Below, one piece after another: positions 1 to 15,123 of a stretch of 64,000 bases of DNA. Made by a program: the position numbers and the translations under genes. Below the pieces are notes generated by a model. That model saw only the letters and a program-made list of their open reading frames with translations. It was not told where the DNA came from and did no database searches. The stretch is taken from contig JADIIX010000087.1 of the NCBI GenBank assembly GCA_027604505.1, positions 32,988-96,987 on the forward strand, read 5' to 3'. The DNA comes from Gonapodya sp. JEL0774 (Eukaryota > Monoblepharomycota > Monoblepharidomycetes > Monoblepharidales > Gonapodyaceae). How positions within the stretch are numbered: position 1 is the stretch's first letter; each line of letters begins with the position of its first letter.

Positions 1-6576
<6,576 letters not shown>

Positions 6577-6742
6577 TCCGGGCAGTTAACTGTGAAAAAG
6601 CGGCAGAGTGCATTCACGTCGCGCTCTATCATGAAGCGACAGTTGAGTGACTTATGTGCTCAATTACGCTTTCGAATCACGGACAAATGAGCTCAAGAAT
6701 TGTAAACGCCTTCAACTTTACTGATTGATTAATTTACATGAG

Positions 6743-7548
6743 CTAACGACTACTTCCTCCCGCCTTTCGTAGTCGCTGAAGGAGAAGTCGCTCCATGTAT
6801 GATAGCGAGGACGTGGACTTCGAGCTAGCTAAGCTCTTCAACTCTGTCTGCAGCACATGATTGTGTATGGGTAATAAATCCAAACACGTATCTGTCGAAA
6901 TCTCTTCCCTTTGTTTCTCTTGGTTAGATTCGGAACCGCAAGTAGCTCTCCCCGCCCTCCAATCTCTGAGGGCTTCCAAGAATGATTCGTGCGACGACTC
7001 CTCATCAAAGCTCATATGTTCATTCAATGTGGGATTTCTTTCGAGCCGCTCAGACCCTGCTGCAGCAAGTGCTGCGGAGATTTGAATTGGCGACTAAATG
7101 GGTCAGCTCGTTAATGTGTTGACGCTGAGTTTGGTAACCACCGGGAGTTTCACCATTTGAACATTGGTTTTGTGCACACCTACTCCAAAAGAGGTGACCT
7201 TTCGTGAGACTACCGAGACGAGGGATAATCTGAAGGAGCTCTACCTTTTGTCTCTTGGGGTCGTGACTTTGCTGATGTCGACTTCATTGACTTCAATTGG
7301 GAGGATTGAGGAGTTGGAATCTCCACCTTCAACCCATTCTTCTTCGCAAGTATCAACGATGCGTGGTTCTTTAGAATGCCGGCCGATCCACTTCTCCAAA
7401 TAGATTCGGAATCGCTGTCGTAATCCATGAGCGTTATTGTCGAAGGCGAACGGGCCTCAAACGCTTCATCACACCTCAGTTTCGCTCTTTCACGAGCAAC
7501 ATTCTCCCTTAGCTTGCGCAAATTGTCTTCCATCCTAGCGATATCCAT
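6743..7548 (-). CDS. small coiled-coil protein, possibly ZBBX-like
   Basis: Two open stretches on the minus strand look like exons of one gene. The upstream one begins at ATG 7546-7548 with a charged helix (MEDNLRKLRENVARERAKL), then an acidic patch and WRSGSAG. The downstream one (about 7098 to 6743) carries the motif ESFLEALRDWRAG and ends MERLLLQRLRKAGGSSR before TAG. A helix followed by a WxSG motif and a later FxEALxxWR motif recalls the ciliary coiled-coil protein ZBBX, but I see no B-box zinc finger and the family call rests on memory. An intron must lie between about 7240 and 7098; the GT and AG I can find do not give a clean phase, so the junction is unsettled. The gene is tail-to-tail with SMG1. 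It could equally be an unrelated coiled-coil protein. Confidence 0.35.
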
Positions 7549-7599
7549 GGCAGCTCTTGTCTCAGGTAATGTAACAATCGCTGCTGGCGAAGTGCCGCG

Positions 7600-7928
7600 G
7601 AAGGGTACTGCCTACGTTGGAGCCTGACTGTGATAATGCAGTCCCACGTAGATACATAAAGGACGCCGCCCCACTATTTCAGTCAAGAAAAGTAAATCTA
7701 CAGAGAGGGTCATAGATGGGCATTGAAAGAACTCAGATATACTAATAGAGTGGGGGAGACTACCAACATCAAGATTCTATTCACAAAACCATGAGAATAC
7801 CAGCGATTAATAACTTGGAAGAAAAATATAGGAGAAAGTCCCAAAAGCTGATACATTTGTGTCTTTTTGGGTTGTTGAGCAAGGGATCATCCCGAGGCTG
7901 CACAACTTTTTGAGACGAACACATCATA
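7600..7928. other. intergenic spacer between divergent genes
   Basis: This AT-richer stretch separates the minus-strand coiled-coil gene from the CBS/PB1 gene. I see no convincing reading frame or RNA gene in it; it should hold both promoters. Confidence 0.5.
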
Positions 7929-10300
7929 ATGGAGACTCCCCGCCGCCGCGCTCGTTCGCCTGTTGGATCTGCAGTTTCTGCGGGCTCCGAGAGTCAAGCA
8001 AACGACGCTGCAAGAAGGCGATCGGCTAAAGTGAGGGATTCTCGTTTTCTGCAGCTCTAGAGAAACCCAACCCCTCACACACTGCCCACTGCCATGTCCA
8101 ACAGCGCGATGACGCGATTCGCAGGAAAGCCGAGAAAGATTTAAGTAGTCGATCCCAGAGGAGGAGAACGGACCTCTCGAGGCGAGCCGGTGCTGGTGAA
8201 ATTTCGGCGACAGGTGAGTCACGGTGACGATGGCACGAACGAGCACAGCTACTCTCCAGCTCAAGATCGTTCTATTTAACCTTGTACTATGTTCTCCTTC
8301 CAAAAAAGTCAAAAACCTCAACCCCAGCGAGGCCTTCACAGTTTTAGCCAATACCAACTGTATGGATGTCGCGCAGCTCATGGCGGCAAAAAGGACGGAT
8401 TGCGTACTCGTTGTCGATACTCGCACCGGGTCAGCGAGTGGTAAAGTGACGAACGGGAAGTTGCTAGGCATTTTCACGGCAAAGGACCTTACCTTCAGAG
8501 TGGCGGGAGCGGGCCTCTCGCCAGCAGCCACGCTGGTCAGTTCCGTCATGACTCCGAACCCGACTACTGTTACATCAAAGCAAGAAGCAAGCGAAGCCCT
8601 CAACATAATGACTGCAGGTCACTTCCGCCATCTACCAGTGGTAGAGGAACCAGACCATGAAGACGGTGAATCTCGCCTGACTGGGGTCCTCGACGTCACC
8701 AAGGTTATGAAAGATGGTATGGAGAGGCTGGATCGAGCGGCGGAGCAGTCTCGGAAGCTGAAGGAGGCACTTGATGCTTTGGAGTCTGAGTGGTTCGTTT
8801 GCCCACTTTCCACCCCCTTCAAATTTTTGCGGATATCAAACCTGTGAACTCTTATTAGGTCCATCAACGCCGTCCACATTGCCCAGTATTCTGATGTTCT
8901 CCGAGACCGCCTCACCGCACCGACAATGATGAGCGTTATTACCGAACAATCGCACGAAACTCCCATAGTAAACATTCGCGCCAACGTGAAAGATGCCATT
9001 ATGGTCATGAAGGAGACCAAGCAAACGGGAGTCTCAATAGTAGATGACGAACGCAACCTTGCCGGAATTCTCACGACCAAAGATGTGGTTCTTCGGGTGA
9101 TCGCAGCAGGTCTTGAACCCGAACGCACAGCAGTAGTGCGGGTCATGACACCGAAACCAGATGCTGTGCAATCGGACCTCACCATTTTGGATGGATTGAA
9201 GAAGATGCACGGTGAGCATTAAAGGAGTTTGAATGGCTCTGGCGAGTATCGCCACACTCGCAATGGAGTAGTCTGATGGTTTTCCTACCTTCCAGCCCAC
9301 AGATACCTCCATCTTCCCATCATGGACGGAAGCAAATTTGTTGGAATGGTTGATGTCCTGGAACTGACATATTTGATTATGAACCAGGTTTGTTCCCCCT
9401 ACACTTTCGTGGAAGCAAACGCACGTGAATACCAATACAGCCGTTTTTGTCAATGAAAACATTTTCCATTAGATGAAGACTATTCAGACGGAGAATCAGC
9501 AGGATGGTCCACCAACTATGGCTTGGAGCAAGTTCTGGGACACGACTATGGCGCCAGAAACTTCCGATTATGGCGGGGACGACCGCATGAGCCACCACGA
9601 GTCTTTCACCATACGTGCGGAGGACAGTGTTTCCAATGTTGGTGGGGAGAATGAGAGTACCGTCTCCTACTCACAGAGAGGGCCGGGTCTGCAGACGTAC
9701 AAGTTCAAGGACGCCGCGGGCAATGTTCATCGACTTAGAGGCAGCGCTGTCTCGTATGGAGAGCTTCACAGGGCGGTCGCCATGAAGCTCTCGAAAGACG
9801 AATCCGACTTTTCTCTCTCGTACGAGGATGATGATGGTGACCGCGTTCAACTCGCTACGGACGAAGATTTGGTGCAGGCGATTCAAATTGCAAAGAAACA
9901 GGGGTGGGCTAGGATTATGCTTTCTGTCGGCGATCCGCGGCCAGTTTCGTCAAAGGCATCATCTTATGTCGACTTCAAGAGAGCTCTTGCGCCAGCTGCA
10001 TCTCCTCCATCTACTTCTCTGACGCAAGTCTCCTCCAGCGTTCCAGTAGTTTCCGTGTCTCCACACGTTGTGCCGCGAACCCAAACTGCTGCCCCTGTCC
10101 CAGTTCAGGAACCACAACAGTCTGAGGGGAAGAAGGCGTCGATTGTCATTAAAACTGCGGGAACTCTGTGGCCTCCCAAAGGATTGGTTATGACGGACGA
10201 CGGCCACGATTTGACTCCTATGCTGGTGGGCGTTGGTGCTGGACTCTTGGTAGGGCTGGTAGTGGTTGTGCTATTTACGAGCGGTCAGCGTCGGCGGTAG
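7929..10300 (+). CDS. CBS and PB1 domain protein, tail-anchored
   Basis: This is a fungal CBS/PB1 protein of the kind called Mug70 in fission yeast. Exon 1 (7929-8030) is a short basic/Ser segment, and exon 2 (8105-8213) has the family signature RDDAIRRKAEKDL. Exon 3 (8309-8792) holds the first CBS pair: VAQLMAAKRTDCVLVVD, then LLGIFTAKDLTFRV, VMTPNPTTV and HFRHLPVVEE. The next exon (from 8859) starts the second pair with SVITEQSHETPIV, LAGILTTKDVVLRV and VMTPKPDAV; a short exon (about 9298-9388) adds HLPIMDGSKFVGMVDV. The last exon (from 9474) carries a PB1 domain (QTYKFKDAAGNVHRLRG through IQIAKKQGW), a Pro/Ser linker and a hydrophobic tail (LVGVGAGLLVGLVVVVLF) with basic GQRRR, consistent with a tail anchor. 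CBS pairs usually bind adenine nucleotides and PB1 mediates oligomerisation; the precise role is not known. All junctions restore frame. Confidence 0.93.
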
Positions 10301-10502
10301 TTTGCTTATAATTGAAACGCAACCGTAGACTGATATTGCTTTTACACACAATTACATAATACTGAGTTTGGTTTTCAACAGTTTGTAAAGTCGAAAAGTT
10401 TGACAAGTTGCGTGTGTCGTTCCGTGGTACTTGCTTCGGTCTAAGTTGGGTTTGTGTGTGTTCTATTGAAACACCGCAACGCAAGCACAAATTAATTGAA
10501 GG

Positions 10503-11181
10503 ATGGAAACGTTATTGGGGATTGTTGGGAAGGACTACGTTATTCTCGCGGCGGACGCAGTGTCTGCACGGTCTATTGTCGTCATGAAGCGCGGGGAGGA
10601 CAAGTCGCGGGCACTGAACAACCACAACCTGATGATGTTCACAGGCGAGCCCGGAGACGCCGTCAATTTCGCCGAGTTCATCCAGGCAAATCTAAAGCTT
10701 TACGAGATAAGAAATGGGATTCCTCTTAGCACGAAGGGCATCGCCGGATATACGAGGAGGGAGCTTGCGGACAGTCTCCGAAGCCGGGTATGCTTTCACA
10801 GCCATTTGTCGCAGCGTTTTTCACTTGCTTTTTCTTGTGTGACTGACATGCTTTTGTGGCCACAATCACCAATTACAACAGAATGCGTACCAAGTCAACC
10901 TATTGATTGGCGGCGTGGATCCCAAATCCCACCACCCAGAGCTCTACTGGATGGACTATCTTGGCGCCATGGTGAAAGTGAACCATGGAGCGCACGGTTA
11001 CGCTGCGTACTTTTGCGGATCGGTGTTTGACCGGTACTGGAAGGCTGATATGTCTTTGGAGGAGGGATTGGATCTCCTGAGGAAGTGTCTTCATGAGCTG
11101 AAGACCAGATTGGTACTCAGCCAAGCTGTCTATCTCATCAAAGTGATCGATAAAGACGGAATTAGAGAAGTCACCGTGTAA
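10503..11181 (+). CDS. PRE1: 20S proteasome subunit beta-4 (PSMB2/Pre1)
   Basis: This is the non-catalytic beta-4 subunit of the 20S proteasome core. Exon 1 is 10503-10787 and exon 2 is 10882-11181; the single intron starts GTATGC and ends AACAG. The protein starts METLLGIVGKDYVILAAD, matching the family N-terminus, which has no cleaved propeptide and no catalytic Thr. It continues with FTGEPGDAVNFAEFI, GYTRRELADSLRSR and, after the intron, NAYQVNLLIGG, YWMDYLGAM, GYAAYFCGSVFDRYW and MSLEEGLDLLRKCL. At about 194 residues it has the normal length. The gene appears complete, and the minisatellite begins about 100 bp downstream. Confidence 0.97.
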
Positions 11182-11279
11182 TTGATTGAGACATTCACAC
11201 CTCTTGCAAATATCGTTTATTCGTTCATATGGAATGCATTCATGCCGGCTGTGGAATGCAGCAGAACTGGGTTGGATTG

Positions 11280-12250
11280 ACGTTACTGCTTGTGTCCTCG
11301 CTTCCACTGTGCCCGTTTCCCCAATGCTTAGTTCCCCCGTCCTTGATTATGCCAAACTCCCCTCACCAGTACCTGCTTCATATGCCCTCCCTTCTCCCAT
11401 AATTGCATCCCATGTCCTTGCTCTTCCCGTCATGGCTTCTTCCATATTTGTTCCCTGTGTCCTTGCTCTTCCCGTGTTCGCTTCTCCCATATTTGCTACA
11501 CGTGCCCGTACTTCTCCCATACTTGCTTCTTGTGCCCTCGCTTATCACATCCGCGCTTCTCCCGTACCTGCTTCCTGTGTTCTCGCTTCTAACTTACCTG
11601 CTTCCCGCGTCCTCGCCTCTCCCGTCCTCGCTTCTAACTTACCTCTTTGCCGTGTCCATGCTTACCACGTCCTCGCTTCTCCCATACCGGTTTCCCGTGT
11701 CCTCACTTCCAACGTATCTACTTCCCGTGTCCTTGCTACTCCCGTCCTCGCTGCGCCCCTACCTGCTTCCCATGTCCTCGCTTTTCCCGTACCTGCTTCC
11801 CGTGTCCTTGCACTTTCCGTCCTCGCTTCTCCCGAACTTCCTTCCTGTCCTCGCTTCTCCCACACCTGCTTCCCGTGTCCTTGCTTTTGTGTCCTCGCTT
11901 TCCCGTCCTTGCTGCCCTTGTTCGTGCTACTCCGGTCCTCGTTTCTGCCGTCCTACCCTCTCCCGTTTTCACTGTTCCTGTCCTCGCTTCTTTCGTCCTT
12001 GGTTACCCCGCCGTGCTTCTCCCGTCCTTGCTTCCCCTGTCTCTATTGTCGCATCTCCCAAAGTCACATCTGCCCGCTGTGCTCTCCCGTCGTTGCTTTT
12101 CCTGTCCCTCCTGTTTCCCGTCTCTCGTTCATCCCGTTGTACTTTTCTCCCTGCCTCCTATATCCCGCTTCTCTTCTCCTGTTTGCTCCTCCCCACTTCC
12201 TTCCAACCTCCCGTCCACAGGCCCATGCTTCCACTCTCCTCTGACGGTGA
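11280..12250. repeat. pyrimidine-rich minisatellite, 15-bp unit
   Basis: About 1 kb is built from degenerate copies of a 15-base unit close to GCTTCTCCCGTCCTC, alternating with variants such as GCTTCCCGTGTCCTC and GCTTCTAACTTACCT. The order is clearest between about 11530 and 11830, where copies stay in 15-base register; after about 11840 they become irregular C+T-rich sequence with spacing changes. The plus strand has few purines, so stops are rare and several frames stay open; one frame reads a five-residue repeat of the type ASPVL/ASRVL. I take this as a tandem repeat, not a protein gene, because it has no start context, no splice structure and no domain. Confidence 0.85.
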
Positions 12251-12461
12251 CAAACAATCGGCGAACACTTACTGAGAATCTTCACTTTTCATTTTCCGAG
12301 GCATTAGACGAAGAAAGGGAAGTTCCCTCGGGGCTGACTGTTCTTTGGTTTCATTTGCGAATTGGTGCGACAAACCCGTTGGCATTTGGGAGCATAGAAT
12401 TCAATTCAGATCATCTCCAGAATGCAAAATGCCCCGGAAGTGGCGCGACGAGACGTAATAT

Positions 12462-12753
12462 ATGAAACGTGAGAGGCTCAAACTTCGCGTCCGCGAAGAA
12501 CAAGTCAAGGACAAAACGAACCCACATGTACGACCCAAAAGATCAAAAAATGTCAATTTGGGGCGATGAAATGGCCCTCCGTTTCCCGAGAACGTCTGTC
12601 CTTCGTGACTTTGGATCCAGACCAACTGCAGCGACACGGACGGTGACCAACGGGAACATGGGGAAGCTCGCTGAAGAGCAAACCACATTCTATGACTCAT
12701 TGACTTGGCGAGATCAAAATTTGGCGTTGGATCGACTCAAAATGGAGTTTTAA
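12462..12753 (+). CDS. possible small hypothetical gene
   Basis: A short plus-strand frame ends at TAA 12751-12753 with the plausible tail SLTWRDQNLALDRLKMEF, preceded by a basic segment. Another frame in the same place starts at ATG 12462 (MKRERLKLRVREEQVKDK) and stops after about 35 residues. Either may be coding or neither. I do not recognise a family and cannot find a splice that joins them convincingly. It sits between the minisatellite and the inverted-repeat element, so it may be a relic. Confidence 0.18.
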
Positions 12754-12807
12754 CTGTCCTTGGAAACTGAAATTCTAAGCGCCTTAACCACCAAGTTTAC
12801 GTCTTTT

Positions 12808-12895
12808 GACCGCATAATAGAATTCTGGGGTACGCCATTTGGGTGGTCCCTGCTTCGGATGCTTTGCCACACCCCAGTTGAGAATTCTGGGGTGG
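12808..12895 (+). repeat. left inverted repeat arm
   Basis: This arm contains GAATTCTGGGG at about 12819 and again at about 12881. Around the second copy, CACCCCAG, a nine-base loop and CTGGGGTG form a perfect small hairpin (about 12869-12894). Confidence 0.65.
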
Positions 12896-13807
12896 CTCTA
12901 TGGGGTGGTCTGGGTGTGGTGTCGATTTTCATTTTGACAGGGTCAATCAGTATTTTTGGAGCACGGGTCCTGACGGCGCAATCCCGTAATATGATATGCG
13001 CCGGAATAGCTCTATTCTTGTGTCAATTAATCTTCTGTTTTGCGTTTAATGCTTGGAACCGAGGTGGAGTTGGGTAGGTTATCGAGGGAGTGGACTGGTT
13101 GCTCTGGTTGAAACTCAGACACCTTGTAGTTGCCAACCCTCGTGCAACTTTTGTTCACAACAAACCCACGCCACCATTCAATAAACGGGTGGCAAATCAA
13201 AGTTACCTACGACAAATAATCGACCAGTTTCTCATCGTCGACTTGATCCCCTTCTCACATTTACAGAACGGGGAAGTCGCCTTCAGAGTGTCTCCAAGTC
13301 TTTCTTGGGTTGTATGCAACTACAGTTGTATCATGGTGAGCAGTGCAGAGTCGGGACAGTGTTGTCAAATTGCTGCGTGTGCGTCGATGGACTGTCTGTG
13401 TCTGGAGACTTCAGACTTCATTTGAAAGCTGAACTGAAACAGTTAGGATATGGAGGGAGTAGTCACTGTATTTGATATGTTACAGAAACATGAACCTAAA
13501 ACAAACTACGAGAAACGAGCGCAAGTGAGCCGACTGTTTTCTGCTCGTTACTTGCTTGTTTTGTAATTCCCAGGGTGCAGCAATCTGTTGGTGCGTCGAA
13601 ATTCAAACGTGAACGTGATTAGATGTCGACGCCAGGCATCAAAAAACTAATACGTTAAACTGGTCCTCAACATCATGAGTACTTCATATCTACTCAAAAG
13701 ACTATAATACAGCATGTCTACTGTATTCAGCGTCATACCACATGTCACCAAACTCATTTTCGAAACCACCCCAGAATTCTCAAAAACGACCCCAGAACCA
13801 ACCCAAA

Positions 13808-13896
13808 CCACCCCAGAATTCTCATTTGGGGTAGTGGCGAAACACCCCAGGAGGCACCACCCCATGTGGGGTGCCCCAGAATTCACATATGCCGTC
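13808..13896 (-). repeat. right inverted repeat arm
   Basis: Its reverse complement matches the left arm over most of its length, with substitutions and short gaps. CCCCAGAATTC blocks occur near 13810 and 13874, and one more copy lies just inside, near 13769. Confidence 0.65.
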
Positions 13897-13993
13897 TTTG
13901 ACCCACACAAACATTATGACCCAAGTAGGTGAATGCCCGTCAGTTCCGCAGCTCACACACTTCACCGGACCCGATTCCTTTCACAGTCAAACA

Positions 13994-14324
13994 ATGGCGT
14001 CACAAAACGCTGCGAAACGTCTGCTGTGACCTTTTCGCTACTTCTCCTCTCTTCGGCCTCTCTCGATCCCATCAAGAGTGACCGGTCGTCGATCCAGTCC
14101 ACCGATATGGAATCAATCAAAGCGCCTCCATGGGAAAGCCCCGATTGGCATGATATATCACCTAAAATCCAGGTCTGACTCTTGAGAGCCACATTTTACG
14201 GAATGAATGAGAGAGAGTTGCTCGAGCGGAAGCTGAAAAGCGTTATGTCGAAGTCGAAAAGCGTCAGGTTGAATTAGAAAATCGACTGGTGGACAGCGAA
14301 GTGGCTTTTACGAATTTAGAATAG
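13994..14324 (+). CDS. possible short coiled-coil protein
   Basis: ATG 14107 opens a frame with APPWESPDWHDISPKIQ, followed by GT; after a possible 42-bp intron ending in AG, a strongly helical segment reads RVARAEAEKRYVEVEKRQVE and ends DSEVAFTNLE at TAG about 14322. A second ATG (about 13994, MASQNAAKRLL) could supply an earlier exon. The heptad-like charge pattern looks like a real coiled coil, but I recognise no family and the proposed intron is shorter than most here. Confidence 0.25.
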
Positions 14325-15123
14325 TTTTTGGTGAGTACTGACGTCAACCAAAGTGATGCGGATGGCTATAACATGACCAGAAACGCTCATCCAAACCAGA
14401 ACACGCTCGCGTAAAGTTAATGAAAGGGTGTGGGCCCAAGTTGGAAGACTTTCAGAATCGTCCGATCGACCTTTGGATTACCATTGCCACGTCTCGCAAT
14501 CATTCGCCACACTTTCGTAGCCAGCTCCTCTTGTCCCACGAACGATGGAGAAATGACCAAGCGGGGCATCGAGCCTTGGCTCATGACATTGTGAACCTCC
14601 ATATACGCCTCTCGTCTGCACACCACACTTCAGTTTTCAGCACCGACCGAGCAATACTCATCTTCCCCTCTTCGCTGAGCTCACTGCGTGACAGAATAGA
14701 TTTGTTATTGACGATGCCCTTTCCTACTGCAGTTCCTTCCCATCCGGGAAGAGCGCAACCTCGCCACCCTCTTCTACAAACTTCTCGCGATCCAGGGGTG
14801 ACTGTGGACGATGGGATTGACATTCACGATGACACTTGAGTGATGTTGGCGATTGTATTTCAAGCTTGTTTTGCCCAGCTAGATATGCAATTTTCCTTAT
14901 ATACTTGGTTTGACCTTCAAATACACGTTCTCAGTACGTTATTTCGAACCAAGCTACGCCGAGAGAGGTTCCCCCTTCTCCAAGCGTCTATTTGTCTTTT
15001 TATTCTGGAAACATGGACACATACATGGACCTTTTCATGGACTCTTATCAATTCAATTAAACATTCTGTACGCTTTTTTTTGTGGCAAATGGGGATCTTA
15101 TCCCCATCACTATTCGTAATGCA
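14325..15123. other. gene-poor stretch
   Basis: About 800 bp holds no gene I can defend. A minus-strand frame at about 14600-14417 (PRLVISPSFVGQEELATKVW) and an overlapping plus-strand frame from 14420 are both open. Neither has a start, splice structure or family match that I trust. From about 14880 the sequence is AT-rich and should include the promoter of the next gene. Confidence 0.4.

Larger units (their letters stand above)
12808..13896. mobile_element. inverted-repeat element, probably non-autonomous DNA transposon
   Basis: Two arms of about 90 bp, 12808-12895 and 13808-13896, are imperfect inverted copies. Read inward, both begin GACcGCATA/GACgGCATA, reach GAATTCTGGGG, pass a GGGTGGTsCCT-like block and CTTTGCCAC/TTTCGCCAC, and reach GAGAATTCTGGGGTGG. 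Weaker similarity goes deeper, to about 12940 and 13740 (GTCGATTTTCATTTTG against TTCGAAAATGAGTTTG). The right arm has an extra AATTCTGGGGTGG block (about 13768). About 800 bp of interior shows no transposase motif that I recognise. I could not define a target-site duplication, so the ends are approximate. A local foldback array is the alternative. Confidence 0.6.

Noticed and set aside
11186-12465. Long open frames in three plus-strand registers over the C+T-rich tract
   Set aside because: They exist because the tract has almost no purines to form stops. The repeat period explains the five-residue pattern, and there is no start context, splice structure or domain.
14417-14626. Minus-strand frame vaguely like BolA (PRLVISPSFVGQEELATKV)
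   Set aside because: The conserved RHR and HAL motifs of BolA are missing, there is no ATG-led exon structure, and an overlapping plus-strand frame is equally open.
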